Origin: Mycolicibacterium monacense
GTDB taxonomy: Bacteria > Actinomycetota > Actinomycetes > Mycobacteriales > Mycobacteriaceae
Direction: 5' to 3'
DNA: 64,000 nt
NCBI RefSeq assembly: GCF_010731575.1
Contig: NZ_AP022617.1
Location: 744,001-808,000, forward strand
Below the pieces are notes generated by a model. That model ran no database searches and was not told the origin of the DNA. It worked only from the letters and a program-made list of their open reading frames with translations. Made by a program: the position numbers and the translations under genes. Each line of letters begins with the position of its first letter. Position 1 is the first letter of the stretch. This document shows, piece by piece, positions 26,654-36,626 of this stretch.

Positions 26654-29236
26654 GTGAAAGCCCTGCGCAGGTTCACCGTCCGAGCACACCTTCCCGACCG
26701 GCTTGCCGCGCTGGAGCGGCTTTCGATCAACCTCCGCTGGTCGTGGGACAAACCGACCCAGGATCTGTTCGCCGACATCGACCCGAAACTGTGGCAGCAG
26801 ATCGGCTGCGATCCGGTCGCGCTGCTCGGCGGTGTGAAGCCGGGCCGGCTCGACGAACTCGCCCGCGACGAATCGTTCGTGCGCCGACTCGACGGGCTGG
26901 CCGCCGATCTCGACGACTACCTGAGCCGGCCGCTGTGGTATCAGCAGCAGCTCGAACAGGGTGAGGTGCTGCCCAACGGGATCGCCTACTTCTCGATGGA
27001 GTTCGGCGTGGCCGAGGTGCTGCCGAACTACTCCGGCGGTCTGGGCATCCTGGCCGGCGACCACCTCAAGTCCGCGTCCGACCTGGGGCTGCCGCTGATC
27101 GCCGTCGGGTTGTACTACCGCTCCGGCTACTTCCGGCAGTCGTTGACCGCCGACGGGTGGCAGCACGAGAATTATCCGTCGCTGGATCCGCAGGGGCTGC
27201 CGCTGCGGCTGCTGACCGACGCCGACGACAACCAGGTGCTCGTCGAACTCGAGCTGCCCGACGACGCCACCCTGCGCGCGCGGGTCTGGGTGGCGCAGGT
27301 CGGGCGGATTCCCTTGCTGCTGCTCGACTCCGACATCCCGGAGAACGAACACGAACTGCGCGGCGTCACCGACCGCCTCTACGGCGGCGATCAGGAGCAC
27401 CGGATCAAACAGGAGATCCTCGCCGGTATCGGCGGCGTCCGCGCGATCCGCGCGTTCACCGAGGTGGAGGGGTTGCCCTCACCGGAGGTGTTCCACATGA
27501 ACGAGGGCCACGCCGGATTCCTCGGGGTGGAGCGCATCCGCGAATTGATCGACGCCGGACTGGATTTCGACACCGCGCTCACCGTCGTGCGGTCCTCGAC
27601 GGTGTTCACCACGCACACCCCCGTGCCCGCGGGTATCGACCGGTTCCCGGTGGAGATGATCAAGCGGTACTTCGGCGGCTCGCACCTGCTGCCGGGGGTG
27701 CCGCTGGACCGGATCGTCGCGTTCGGCGCCGAGGACGATCCGTCGAAGTTCAACATGGCCCACATGGGTCTGCGGCTGGCCCAGCGGGCCAACGGCGTCT
27801 CACTGCTGCACGGACAGGTCAGCCGGGAGATGTTCAACGAACTCTGGCCGGGGTTCGATCCGAACGAGGTGCCGATCGGCTCGATCACCAACGGTGTGCA
27901 CGCCCCCACGTGGGCCGCACCGCAGTGGCTCGAACTCGGTCGCGAACTCCTCGGCAGCCACGACCTCGGACTGCTGCGCGAGACCGCCACGTGGGAGCGC
28001 CTGCAGGAGGTGGATCCGGGTCACCTGTGGTGGATCCGTTCGCAGCTGCGCCGGGCGCTGGTCGACGACGTCCGCGCACGGCTGCGCCGGTCCTGGCTCG
28101 AGCGCGGCGCCGCCGAGGCTGAATTGGGTTGGATCGCAACCGCATTCGACCCGGACGTGCTGACGATCGGGTTCGCGCGCCGGGTGCCCACCTACAAGCG
28201 GTTGACGCTGATGCTGCGCGATCCGGCACGGCTGGAGAAGCTGCTTCTCGACAAGGAGCGGCCGATGCAGCTGATCGTGGCGGGTAAGTCGCACCCCGCC
28301 GACGACGGCGGAAAGGCGCTCATCCAGCAGGTGGTCCGGTTCGCCGACCGTCACGACGTCCGCCACCGCATCGCGTTCCTGCCGGACTACGACATGTCGA
28401 TGGCGAGGCAGCTGTACTACGGCTGCGACGTGTGGCTGAACAACCCGCTGCGCCCGCTGGAGGCGTGCGGCACGTCGGGGATGAAGAGCGCGCTCAACGG
28501 CGGGTTGAACCTGTCCATCCGCGACGGCTGGTGGGACGAGTGGTTCGACGGTGAGAACGGATGGGAGATCCCGACCGCCGACGGACTGGCCGACGAGGCG
28601 CGCCGCGACGATCTGGAGGCGGCCGCGCTCTACGACCTCGTCGAACAATCGGTGGCCCCCAAGTTCTACGAGCGCGACGAACACGGCATCCCGATCCGCT
28701 GGGTCGAGATGGTCCGCCACACCCTCAGGGTGCTGGGCCCGAAGGTGCTGGCCTCCCGCATGGTGCGCGACTACACCGAGAAGTACTACGCCCCCGCCGC
28801 GCAGTCGCTGCGGCGCACCGTCGAGGACGCCGACGGGGTGACGTTCGGCGCGGCGAGCGAATTGGCCGCCTACCGGCGCCGGGTGCAGGCGGCGTGGCCG
28901 AAGCTCGAGATCACCGACGTGGACAGCTCCGGACTGCCCGACACCCCGCTGATCAATTCCGAGTTGACGTTGACCGCGACGGTGGCGCTGGCCGGTCTGC
29001 GGCCCGACGAGGTGTCCGTGCAGGCGGTCCTGGGCCGCGTCGACGCGAGCGACACGTTGCTCGATCCGGTGACGGCACCGATGGAGCACACCGGCACCGC
29101 CGACGACGGCAGGGAGGTCTTCGCGACGACGACGCCGCTGCCGGTGGCCGGGCCGGTGGGCTACACCGTTCGCGTGCTGCCGCACCATCGGCTGCTGGCC
29201 GCCGACAACGAACTCGGCCTGGTCGCGCTGGCGTGA
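26654..29236 (+). CDS. glgP: Alpha-glucan phosphorylase
   Basis: PLP-dependent phosphorylase (860 aa) acting on alpha-1,4-glucans with phosphate, in the maltodextrin-phosphorylase-like family whose N-terminal segment is DUF3417. The PLP Lys is in [20 protein letters not shown]. Substrate-site motifs include [18 protein letters not shown] and [15 protein letters not shown] start; divergent from glgE-glgB. In M. tuberculosis it has been connected with generation of maltose-1-phosphate. Its stop overlaps the start of the following beta-propeller gene by 4 bp. Confidence 0.96.
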   Translation: MKALRRFTVRAHLPDRLAALERLSINLRWSWDKPTQDLFADIDPKLWQQIGCDPVALLGGVKPGRLDELARDESFVRRLDGLAADLDDYLSRPLWYQQQLEQGEVLPNGIAYFSMEFGVAEVLPNYSGGLGILAGDHLKSASDLGLPLIAVGLYYRSGYFRQSLTADGWQHENYPSLDPQGLPLRLLTDADDNQVLVELELPDDATLRARVWVAQVGRIPLLLLDSDIPENEHELRGVTDRLYGGDQEHRIKQEILAGIGGVRAIRAFTEVEGLPSPEVFHMNEGHAGFLGVERIRELIDAGLDFDTALTVVRSSTVFTTHTPVPAGIDRFPVEMIKRYFGGSHLLPGVPLDRIVAFGAEDDPSKFNMAHMGLRLAQRANGVSLLHGQVSREMFNELWPGFDPNEVPIGSITNGVHAPTWAAPQWLELGRELLGSHDLGLLRETATWERLQEVDPGHLWWIRSQLRRALVDDVRARLRRSWLERGAAEAELGWIATAFDPDVLTIGFARRVPTYKRLTLMLRDPARLEKLLLDKERPMQLIVAGKSHPADDGGKALIQQVVRFADRHDVRHRIAFLPDYDMSMARQLYYGCDVWLNNPLRPLEACGTSGMKSALNGGLNLSIRDGWWDEWFDGENGWEIPTADGLADEARRDDLEAAALYDLVEQSVAPKFYERDEHGIPIRWVEMVRHTLRVLGPKVLASRMVRDYTEKYYAPAAQSLRRTVEDADGVTFGAASELAAYRRRVQAAWPKLEITDVDSSGLPDTPLINSELTLTATVALAGLRPDEVSVQAVLGRVDASDTLLDPVTAPMEHTGTADDGREVFATTTPLPVAGPVGYTVRVLPHHRLLAADNELGLVALA

Positions 29237-30075
29237 GCCTGATCCGCGAGATCGCGGGCGGCCCCTACGCCCTGGCGGCCGGACCCGACGGGGCGATGTG
29301 GGTGACGCTCGTGCACGACGGTGCGATCGCCCGGGTGGGGGCCGACGGAGCGGTCGATCGCTTCCCGGTGGCCGACGGCTCCCGCCCGTCGCTGATCTCG
29401 GCCGGACCCGACGGGGCGCTGTGGTTCACCCGCAACGGCGACGACCGGATCGGGCGCCTCACCACCGCAGGGGAACTCACCGAGTTCCCGCTCAGCGAGG
29501 GCAGCGCGCCGTTCGGCATCTGCGCAGGCGCCGACGGCGCCCTGTGGTTCACCGAGATGGGGTCGGGCGGTATCGGACGCATCACCGTCGACGGCGAGAC
29601 CAGCGGGTGGGCGTCGGTCGGCGGAACCCCGTCGATGATCACCCGCGGACCCGACGACGCGGTGTGGTTCACCCTCAACCAGGGCAACGCAATCGGTCGA
29701 CTGCATCCCCGCGACGGGGTGACGATGCGCGAACTGCCCACCCGCGGGGCCGGCCCGGTGGGCATCACCGCCACCCACGACGACGCGATCTGGTTCACCG
29801 AGATCCTCGCCGACAAACTCGGCCGCATCCCACTCGACGGGGCACTGCAGGAGATCGACCTGCCCGGCAAGCCGCACGCCGTGGTCGCCGACCCTTCCGG
29901 CGGCGTGTGGGTGAGCCTGTGGGGCGCCGACCGGCTGGCCCGGGTCAGCGCCGACGGCGACATCGAGACCTTCGACCTGCCGCCCGGCAGTGAACCGCAC
30001 GGTCTGGCGTTCGGCCCCGACGGCGGCCTGTGGGTCGCGCTGGAGTCCGGCTTCGTCCTGCGGATGCCCGACTGA
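29233..30075 (+). CDS. Virginiamycin B lyase-like beta-propeller protein
   Basis: 280-aa protein made of about seven repeats of the type GPDGALWFT, each followed by an IGR or LGR segment, the pattern of the Vgb/streptogramin-lyase-like propeller family. No signal peptide is visible, so it is probably cytoplasmic. The GTG start overlaps the glgP stop (GTGA), implying translational coupling and a possible link to glucan metabolism. I cannot confirm the catalytic residues of true Vgb, so antibiotic lyase activity should not be assumed. Absent from this position in M. tuberculosis. Confidence 0.8.
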   Translation: MSLIREIAGGPYALAAGPDGAMWVTLVHDGAIARVGADGAVDRFPVADGSRPSLISAGPDGALWFTRNGDDRIGRLTTAGELTEFPLSEGSAPFGICAGADGALWFTEMGSGGIGRITVDGETSGWASVGGTPSMITRGPDDAVWFTLNQGNAIGRLHPRDGVTMRELPTRGAGPVGITATHDDAIWFTEILADKLGRIPLDGALQEIDLPGKPHAVVADPSGGVWVSLWGADRLARVSADGDIETFDLPPGSEPHGLAFGPDGGLWVALESGFVLRMPD

Positions 30076-30155
30076 CCGGGACGCACGTCGAACCTCCACC
30101 CACCGCCATGTAGGTTCCTCGGTTAGTGCGTCTAGTCAGCTAGGGGGCTACAACG

Positions 30156-30863
30156 GTGTGGCAACGCGGCTTCACGGTGCTGGCGATCTGCGGTCTGCTG
30201 GCAACCGCCCAACCTGCATACGGATGGGCCCAGCCCGCCGCCGAACCCGTGGCCGGTGATGCCGCGCCGCCGCCGCCCGAGGGTGCGGTTCCCTCGACGC
30301 CGCCCTCGCACACCGGGACCCCCGACGGCTGGACGCTCACGCTGTCGGCGAAAGACGAGACCCAGGCGGTGATCCCGCCGCTGACCACCGCGCTGTCGTC
30401 GCGTGAGTACGTCGTGGGCGGCACCTTCTCCGGTGACCTCGCAGGCCCCGACGCCGCCGACCCGCCGACCGGCGTCCTCGAGGTCGGCTACGAAATCGGT
30501 TGCGGCATCGACATGAGCACGTCCAACGGCGTGTCGCTGACCGGGACCGCGGGGTTGAACCCGTCGCTCGGCGTGATCGGGACCGATGTCATCTCACCGA
30601 TCCCCGACGGCATCCTGCCGGGCATCGGCGGCAACATCGGCGGCGGTGTCACCGTCGGCCTCAAACCCGGCATCATCAACGTCGTCCCGGTGACCGAGAA
30701 GGAGTTCACCGGCGCCGCGCCGTGGGTGATGGTCAGCAACTTCCGCATCAAGATCGACGGCTGCGTCGGGCAGTCGTTCATCCGGTCATACGCCATCCTG
30801 ACCCACGAGACCGAGATGTCCGAAGCGGTGCTCGCGTGGTACGGCACCACCAAGGTTGTCTGA
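30156..30863 (+). CDS. MspA family porin-like protein
   Basis: Secreted outer-membrane porin relative, 235 aa. A signal peptide spans about residues 1-25 (FTVLAICGLLATAQPAYGWA). A Pro/Ala-rich linker (residues about 27-55) and the MspA-type beta domain follow (SREYVVGGTFSGDL, VLEVGYEIGCGIDMS, the glycine-rich ILPGIGGNIGGGVTVGLKPG, RSYAILTHET). MspA-family proteins form octameric channels for small hydrophilic solutes in fast growers. GTG start with GGGGG 8 nt upstream. It has two Cys in the mature domain (CGID and DGCVG), which classical MspA lacks as far as I know, so it may be disulfide-bonded. Convergent with lpqM-like. Confidence 0.87.
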   Translation: MWQRGFTVLAICGLLATAQPAYGWAQPAAEPVAGDAAPPPPEGAVPSTPPSHTGTPDGWTLTLSAKDETQAVIPPLTTALSSREYVVGGTFSGDLAGPDAADPPTGVLEVGYEIGCGIDMSTSNGVSLTGTAGLNPSLGVIGTDVISPIPDGILPGIGGNIGGGVTVGLKPGIINVVPVTEKEFTGAAPWVMVSNFRIKIDGCVGQSFIRSYAILTHETEMSEAVLAWYGTTKVV

Positions 30864-30884
30864 CCCCTACGGGAAGCGGGTCAG
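30860..30884. terminator. Bidirectional hairpin between convergent genes
   Basis: CTGACCC (30860-30866) pairs with GGGTCAG (30878-30884) around an 11-nt loop, spanning the stop codons of the porin and lipoprotein genes. There is no U tract, so termination is only plausible. Confidence 0.4.
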
Positions 30885-32312
30885 GCACCGCTGTTCGTCG
30901 CCGAGCACCCCGACCCGGAAGGCGTCGATCCGGGAGAACCCCGACGGCACCGAATCGCCGTTGACGTCGCTGGCGGCCAGCCCGTTGGTCAGGATGCCCG
31001 AGACCGCCTCGTCGAGGTCGCCGGCCGTCAGCGCGATAGTGCTCCCGTCGGGGGTGGTGACGTCGCGCGACAGCAACGAGGTGGCGACCCCCGTCAGGCA
31101 GGCGGTGCGCAGGGCCGCCTCGGCGGTGTCGAGCACCAGACCCTGCTCGCGCTGCACCGCCTGCAGATACCGCGACATCAGCACCGAGTACGCCGTGTTG
31201 TCGCCGTTCGCCAGCCCGTTGGTGTCGACCTCCTCCTGCGGGGCGCCCATGATCTGCAGTTCGGCGAGGTCGACGACGAGCCTGCCGGTGGCCGGGCAGT
31301 AGGACACCGGCGGGCTCGGGCGCGCGTCCGGGCAGGTCTGCGCGGCGTCGGCGTCGAAGTCGAGTTGCGGCGGGCGGGCGGGTTCGAACGTGATGGTCAG
31401 CGCGTCGACGATCGACCGCACGGACTCGGCGGTGACGGGCAGTTCGCCGGTCTGGTCCTCGGCGAGCAGCACCGGCAGATCGCCGCGCCGCTGGCCGATC
31501 TCGCGCAGGTCGATCGCCGCACACGACGACGGGCCGTCGGTGAAGCCGAACTGGAAGGCCGAGACGCGTTCGAACGCCGAACCGTGTTCGTCGAGCGCGG
31601 CGAACAGATCGCCCTCGCTGAACAACGGGTCGCGGAACGCGATGACGGCCGACAACACACCGTTGAGACCGTCGGCGGTGCTCAGGGTGAAGCGCGGCGA
31701 CGACCCCTCGGCCACCCAGCGCATGTAGGCCCCGGCGAAACAGTCCGCCTGCTGTTCGGGCACCAGCACCGGGGTGTCGGGATCGTTGAGCTCGGCCTGG
31801 CGCACGATCGTGTGCCCGTACTCGTGGGCGAGCACCATCGCCACACCCATGTCCCCGTTCGCGGCCCGCAGTGCGGGCAGGAGTTCACCACGGTCCCACC
31901 CGATCGTGTTCTCCTCGAGGCAGAACCCGGCGTTGACCAGGTCGATGGTGTCGATGCCGCAGAACATCCCGTCGAATTCGCTTGAGTTCCACGACATCAG
32001 CGTCTCGATCGGGGTGAACTGTTCACCGGCGAACGTCTCCGGATAGGCCTGCGTCCAGAACTCCTCGACGTCGCTGACCGCCGCCGCGGCGAGCTTGTCG
32101 ATGTCACCGCCGTCGGAGCCCACGACGTCGCGGCCGGGGGCCTCGGCATCCGGGCGCAGACCCGTCGGCCCGTCGGTGGCCACCATGCCGGCCACCCGGA
32201 ACGGGTCGTCGAACACCGATACCGGACGGCCCTGCAGCGTGGTCGAGCAGCCGGCGACCACCAGCACCGCCGCCGCGGTGACCTGGACGCCGAACACCCG
32301 CCGTCGGCTCAT
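30867..32312 (-). CDS. LpqM-like lipoprotein zinc metallopeptidase
   Basis: 481-aa secreted lipoprotein. The signal peptide ends in the lipobox VVAGC (lipidated Cys at about residue 22). The zinc motif HEYGH is in MVLAHEYGHTIVRQ, with a likely third ligand in EQQADCFAGAYMRW, as in putative neutral zinc metallopeptidases. Overall features resemble LpqM (Rv0419), whose M. smegmatis homologue is needed in conjugation donors; homology to that exact gene is judged by eye. ATG 32312 was chosen with GGAAAGG 8 nt upstream. Not in this location in M. tuberculosis. Confidence 0.78.
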   Translation of the reverse strand: MSRRRVFGVQVTAAAVLVVAGCSTTLQGRPVSVFDDPFRVAGMVATDGPTGLRPDAEAPGRDVVGSDGGDIDKLAAAAVSDVEEFWTQAYPETFAGEQFTPIETLMSWNSSEFDGMFCGIDTIDLVNAGFCLEENTIGWDRGELLPALRAANGDMGVAMVLAHEYGHTIVRQAELNDPDTPVLVPEQQADCFAGAYMRWVAEGSSPRFTLSTADGLNGVLSAVIAFRDPLFSEGDLFAALDEHGSAFERVSAFQFGFTDGPSSCAAIDLREIGQRRGDLPVLLAEDQTGELPVTAESVRSIVDALTITFEPARPPQLDFDADAAQTCPDARPSPPVSYCPATGRLVVDLAELQIMGAPQEEVDTNGLANGDNTAYSVLMSRYLQAVQREQGLVLDTAEAALRTACLTGVATSLLSRDVTTPDGSTIALTAGDLDEAVSGILTNGLAASDVNGDSVPSGFSRIDAFRVGVLGDEQRCLTRFP

Positions 32313-32354
32313 GCTGGCGCCTTTCCGTGTCACTTCGTTCGAAGGATAGTGACG

Positions 32355-34352
32355 TCAGGACCCGGCGCGGAGGCGTTCGAGCGCCGCGCGCACCCGGGCC
32401 GGGTCGGTGGTGGCCCAGAACGGCGGCAGCGAGGCGCGTAGGTAACCGCTGTAGCGGGCCGTCGCCATGCGCGAGTCCAGGACCGCGACCACACCGCGGT
32501 CGTCGGTGCGCCGCAGCAACCGGCCGGCCCCCTGGGCGAGCAGCAGTGCGGCGTGTGACGCCGCGACGGCCATGAAACCGTTGCCGCCGTGTGCGGTCAC
32601 CGCCCGCTGCCTGGCCGTCAGCAACGGATCGTCGGGCCGCGGGAACGGGATCCGGTCGATGAGCACCAGCGACAGCGACGGCCCCGGCACGTCGACGCCC
32701 TGCCACAGCGACAGCGTGCCGAACAGCGAGGTCTGCGGATCGTCGGCGAACCGCTCCACCAGCGCCGAGGTGGTGTCCTCACCCTGGCACAGCACCGGCG
32801 TGTCGAGCCGGTCGCGCATCACCTCCGCGGCGGCCTTCGCCGCCCGCATGGAGGAGAACAGGCCCAGCGTGCGTCCGCCCGCGGCGGTGATCAGGGCCTC
32901 GATCTCCTTGAGCTGTTCGGCCGAACCGGTGCCGTCGCGGCCCGGCGGCGGGAGGTGGGCGGCGACGTAGAGGATCCCGGCCTTGGCATGGTCGAACGGT
33001 GAGCCGACGTCGAGTCCGTGCCACTTGGTGTCGGCCAGCCCCCAGGCCCGGGCCATCGCCTCGAAGTTGCCGCCCACGGTCAGCGTCGCCGACGTCAGCA
33101 CCGTGGTCGCGTGCTCGAACAGCCGGGTGCGCAGCAGCCCGGCCACCGACAGCGGCGCCACCCGCAGGATCGCGCTGACCGAACCGGCGCCGCCGCCCTC
33201 GTGGTCCAGCCACACGACGTCGACGCGGTCGGGGATGGCCGGAACGAAGGAGTCCAGGATCCGGTTGGCGGTGTCGCTGACATCGCTCAGCGCGGTCACC
33301 GCCTCGGTCCGCGCGGCGGCGGCCTTCGGATCGCTCGGTGCGGTGTCGATCGCCGACCGGGCCCGGTCGGCCGCGTCGCGCAGCGCGGTCAGGTAGGTGG
33401 CCAGCTCGTCGTCGAGGCGGTCGATGCGTCCGGGCGTGCCGTCGTGGATGGCCGACGACACGGTGGCGACGGCGGCCTCCAGCCGATCCGCGAGCTCACC
33501 CTCGACCAGCCGCGCCACCCGGCGGTGGGCGATGCCCAGCGAGGTCGCCGAGAGCTCACCGGTCGCCACCGACGTCACCCGGTCGGCCAGTTCGTGCGCC
33601 TCGTCGATCACCACCGCGCTGTGTTCGGGCAGCACCGCGGCATCGGAGATCGCATCGATCGCCAGCAGCGCGTGGTTGGTCACCACCACGTCCACGTCGG
33701 CCGCCTTCTCGCGGGCCTTCTCGGCGAAGCAGTCGGTGCCGTACGGGCATCGGGAGACGCCGATGCACTCCCGCGCCGACACGCTGACCTGACGCCACGA
33801 CCGCTCGGGGACGCCGGGTCGCAGTTCGTCGCGGTCACCGGTCTCGGTGTCCGACGCCCACTTGGTCAGCCGCTGCACGTCTCGGCCCAGGGCGGTGGCC
33901 GCGACCGCGTCGAAGAGCTCCTCCTGGGGCCGGTCGTCGGGGGCGTCGCCGATTCCGGTGCTCCCGTTGTGGATCTTGTTGAGACACAGGTAGTTTCCAC
34001 GGCCCTTGAGCAACGCGAACTGCGGTCGGCGCGGCAGCGAACCGCTCAGGGCGTCGGCGAGGCGGGGCAGGTCGCGGTCGACGAGCTGGCGCTGCAGGGC
34101 GATCGTGGCGGTCGACACCACGACCGGTTCGTCGACGGCGATCGCGTGGGCGATCGCGGGCACGAGATAGGCCAGCGACTTGCCGGTGCCGGTGCCGGCC
34201 TGCACCGCAAGGTGCCGGCCGGTGTCGAACGCCGTCGCCACGGCCCTGGCCATCTCGACCTGACCGGGCCGCTCGGCACCGCCCACCGCAGCGACGGCCG
34301 CGGCCAACAGATCGGTGACGCCTTCGCCGGCGTCGTCGTTACCCGTGGCCAC
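32355..34352 (-). CDS. dinG: ATP-dependent DNA helicase DinG family
   Basis: XPD/DinG-type superfamily 2 helicase, 665 aa. Walker [15 protein letters not shown] box [12 protein letters not shown], and four-cysteine iron-sulfur candidates in NYLCLNK and [15 protein letters not shown]. The C-terminal motif VI-like segment is [21 protein letters not shown]. The family resolves D-loops, R-loops or G-quadruplex structures with 5'-3' polarity. GTG 34352 was chosen because it lies 2 bp after the pncB stop and gives a length matching Rv1329c. Confidence 0.93.
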   Translation of the reverse strand: MATGNDDAGEGVTDLLAAAVAAVGGAERPGQVEMARAVATAFDTGRHLAVQAGTGTGKSLAYLVPAIAHAIAVDEPVVVSTATIALQRQLVDRDLPRLADALSGSLPRRPQFALLKGRGNYLCLNKIHNGSTGIGDAPDDRPQEELFDAVAATALGRDVQRLTKWASDTETGDRDELRPGVPERSWRQVSVSARECIGVSRCPYGTDCFAEKAREKAADVDVVVTNHALLAIDAISDAAVLPEHSAVVIDEAHELADRVTSVATGELSATSLGIAHRRVARLVEGELADRLEAAVATVSSAIHDGTPGRIDRLDDELATYLTALRDAADRARSAIDTAPSDPKAAAARTEAVTALSDVSDTANRILDSFVPAIPDRVDVVWLDHEGGGAGSVSAILRVAPLSVAGLLRTRLFEHATTVLTSATLTVGGNFEAMARAWGLADTKWHGLDVGSPFDHAKAGILYVAAHLPPPGRDGTGSAEQLKEIEALITAAGGRTLGLFSSMRAAKAAAEVMRDRLDTPVLCQGEDTTSALVERFADDPQTSLFGTLSLWQGVDVPGPSLSLVLIDRIPFPRPDDPLLTARQRAVTAHGGNGFMAVAASHAALLLAQGAGRLLRRTDDRGVVAVLDSRMATARYSGYLRASLPPFWATTDPARVRAALERLRAGS

Positions 34353-34354
34353 TC

Positions 34355-35668
34355 CTAGGGTCGTCCGGCGCCGCGGACAGGGGCCATCATGCGGGTCGGG
34401 ATCGCCGGTTCGCCGCGGGACAGTTTCAGCCCGTCCCACGGCAGGCTGTGCAGTCCGGCGACGACCCGCTCACGCGCGGCGGCGAGGTCGACGTCGCCGA
34501 CCGGTTCACCGTCGCGGACCAGCGGCACCGTCAGCGGGCGCAGGTCGTAACCGGCGGTGGCCTCAGGTGGGGAACCGAACGGGTGCACCACCTCCTCGAC
34601 GATGGTGCCGGACGGTTTCGCCAGCCGGGCCGCCTGTTTGCGTCCGCCGTGGGATTCCTTGTGGCTGCTGCGTTTCTCGACGGGCAGGCCGTCGACCTCG
34701 ACGAGTTTGTAGACCATGCCCGCCGTCGGTGCGCCGGAGCCGGTGACCAGCGAGGTGCCGACTCCGTAGAAGTCGACCGGTTCGGCGCGCAGGGCGGCGA
34801 TCGAGAACTCGTCGAGGTCGCCGGACACCACGATGCGGGTCCCGGTCGCGCCGAGGCCGTCGAGTTGGGCGCGCACCTGGCGGGCCAGCACACCGAGGTC
34901 GCCGGAGTCGATGCGCACCGCACCCAACCGCGGACCGGCCGCCTCGACGGCGTTGGCGACGCCCGCGGTGATGTCGTAGGTGTCGACCAACAGCGTGGTG
35001 TCCACTCCCAGGGCCTCGACCTGGGCCCGGAACGCGGCCACCTCGTCGGGCCCGTCGGCGGTGGTGTGCAGCAGCGTGAAGGCGTGGGCGCTGGTCCCCA
35101 TGGCGGGCACCCCGTAACGGCGCTGCGCCTCGAGATTCGAACTGCCGGCGAATCCCGCCAGATAGGCCGCCCTGGCGGCGGCCACGGCCGCCTGCTCATG
35201 GGTGCGCCGCGACCCCATCTCGATGAGCGGTCGGCCGTCGGCCGCGGTGGCCATCCGGGCGGCGGCCGCGGCGATCGCGCTGTCGTGGTTGAAGATCGAC
35301 AGCGCCAACGTCTCGAGCACCACGCACTCGGCGAACGTGCCGTGCACCGACAGCACCGGCGAGCCCGGGAAGAACAGCTCGCCCTCCGGGTAGCCGTCGA
35401 TGTCGCCGCCGAAGCGGTACCCGGCGAGGTACCCCAGGGTCTCGTCGTCGAGGAAGTCGGCGACGGCGGCCAGCGCCGTGTCGTCGAAGGTGAACTCGCG
35501 CAACGCCTCGACCAACCGGGCGGTGCCGGCCACCACGCCGTACCGGCGACCGTCGGGCAGCCGCCGGGCGAAGATCTCGAACGTCGCGCGCCGGTGTGCG
35601 GTCCCGTCGCGCAGCGCGGCTGCCAGCATTGTCAGCTCGTATTTGTCGGTCAGCAGCGCGGCTGTCAC
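34355..35668 (-). CDS. pncB: Nicotinate phosphoribosyltransferase
   Basis: Salvages nicotinic acid to nicotinate mononucleotide for NAD synthesis; 437 aa. Signature segments: [78 protein letters not shown] and the C-terminal [22 protein letters not shown] 35668 was chosen: TACGGT ends 7 nt upstream (leaderless), and GGTGG could also serve as ribosome site. The frame is open further upstream but is not family-like. Downstream dinG starts 2 bp after its stop; divergent from clpS. Confidence 0.95.
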   Translation of the reverse strand: MTAALLTDKYELTMLAAALRDGTAHRRATFEIFARRLPDGRRYGVVAGTARLVEALREFTFDDTALAAVADFLDDETLGYLAGYRFGGDIDGYPEGELFFPGSPVLSVHGTFAECVVLETLALSIFNHDSAIAAAAARMATAADGRPLIEMGSRRTHEQAAVAAARAAYLAGFAGSSNLEAQRRYGVPAMGTSAHAFTLLHTTADGPDEVAAFRAQVEALGVDTTLLVDTYDITAGVANAVEAAGPRLGAVRIDSGDLGVLARQVRAQLDGLGATGTRIVVSGDLDEFSIAALRAEPVDFYGVGTSLVTGSGAPTAGMVYKLVEVDGLPVEKRSSHKESHGGRKQAARLAKPSGTIVEEVVHPFGSPPEATAGYDLRPLTVPLVRDGEPVGDVDLAAARERVVAGLHSLPWDGLKLSRGEPAIPTRMMAPVRGAGRP

Positions 35669-35675
35669 AGCTGCC

Positions 35676-35706
35676 ACCGTAACCCGGATGGCCGCCCCGG
35701 TATCCT
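35676..35706. promoter_or_regulatory. Divergent pncB/clpS promoters
   Basis: On the minus strand TACGGT (35681-35676) is 7 nt from pncB GTG 35668. On the plus strand TATCCT (35701-35706) is 7 nt from clpS ATG 35714. Both messages are predicted to be leaderless, with start sites about 45 bp apart. Confidence 0.5.
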
Positions 35707-35713
35707 GACGGGC

Positions 35714-36025
35714 ATGGTCACACCGGCGAAAGCCCCGGGAACCCGCGAGCAGCGAGACGTGGCCACGGTGCCGGATCAGGACGAGGCCACCGACGCACCC
35801 TGGGTGACCATCGTCTGGGACGATCCGGTGAATCTCATGACCTACGTGACCTACGTCCTGCAGAAGCTGTTCGGGTACAGCGAACCGCACGCCACCAAGC
35901 TGATGCTGCAGGTGCACAACGAGGGCAAGGCCGTCGTATCGGCGGGCAGCCGGGAGTCCATGGAGGTCGACGTGTCCAAGCTGCACGCCGCGGGGCTGTG
36001 GGCGACCATGCAGCAGGATCGCTGA
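35714..36025 (+). CDS. clpS: ATP-dependent Clp protease adaptor ClpS
   Basis: 103-aa N-end-rule adaptor delivering substrates to ClpC1P. The ClpS core is intact: [20 protein letters not shown] holds the residues that cradle the N-terminal amino acid, with [14 protein letters not shown] after it. The roughly 25-residue acidic N-terminal extension is expected for the family. ATG start with a leaderless-type -10. Followed 13 bp later by a DUF2017 gene, as in M. tuberculosis (Rv1331-Rv1332). Confidence 0.95.
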   Translation: MVTPAKAPGTREQRDVATVPDQDEATDAPWVTIVWDDPVNLMTYVTYVLQKLFGYSEPHATKLMLQVHNEGKAVVSAGSRESMEVDVSKLHAAGLWATMQQDR

Positions 36026-36038
36026 CGGGGACGCTGGA

Positions 36039-36626
36039 GTGCGCAAATGGAAGCGTGTGCAGACCGCCGACGGTGCGAGGTTCCGGTCCGCGCTGGAACC
36101 GCACGAGGCGGCACTGCTGCAGAGCCTGGTCAGCTCGGTGAAGGGCATGCTCGACGAACGTGAATCGTCCGCTCCCGCAGACGAACTCGAGGAGATCACC
36201 GGGATGCGCACGGGGCACAACGCACCGCCGCAGGATGCCACGATGAAACGGCTGCTGCCGGACTTCTTCCGTGCGGCCACCGATCACCCGGCCGGGTCCG
36301 GTACCGCGGAGAGCCTCAACAGTGCGTTGCGCAGCCTGCACGAACCGGAGATCCTGGCCGTCAAACGCGATGCGGCACAACGGCTATTGGACACCCTGCC
36401 GGCCGGCGGCGGGCGGTTCGAGCTCACCGAGGACGATGCGCACGCCTGGGCCGCCGCCGTCAACGACGTCCGGCTGGCCCTGGGGACGATGCTCGACATC
36501 GACGCCATGGGCAGCGACGAACTGCCCCCGGACCATCCGATGGCCGGACATGTGGACGTGTACCAGTGGCTGACGGTGCTGCAGGAGTACCTCGTGCTCA
36601 GCCTGGTGGGGAAACCCCTGCGATGA
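36039..36626 (+). CDS. DUF2017 domain protein (Rv1332-like)
   Basis: 195-aa cytosolic helical protein, conserved next to clpS in actinobacteria. No catalytic motif is visible. The typical DUF2017 features include FRSALEPHEAALLQSLVSSV, a central PDFFRAA segment, and VYQWLTVLQEYLVLSLVG near the end. GTG start. Its stop overlaps the next gene's ATG (ATGA), suggesting coupled expression with the P1 peptidase. The steady clpS neighbourhood suggests a proteolysis-related role (inference). Confidence 0.88.
   Translation: MRKWKRVQTADGARFRSALEPHEAALLQSLVSSVKGMLDERESSAPADELEEITGMRTGHNAPPQDATMKRLLPDFFRAATDHPAGSGTAESLNSALRSLHEPEILAVKRDAAQRLLDTLPAGGGRFELTEDDAHAWAAAVNDVRLALGTMLDIDAMGSDELPPDHPMAGHVDVYQWLTVLQEYLVLSLVGKPLR

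Noticed and set aside
29233..30075. Streptogramin resistance gene vgb
   Set aside because: Only the propeller repeat pattern is clear; catalytic residues could not be confirmed and the context is glucan metabolism.
30867..32312. Conjugation locus around the LpqM-like gene
   Set aside because: No ESX or other transfer genes are nearby; the conjugation link is known only for the M. smegmatis homologue.
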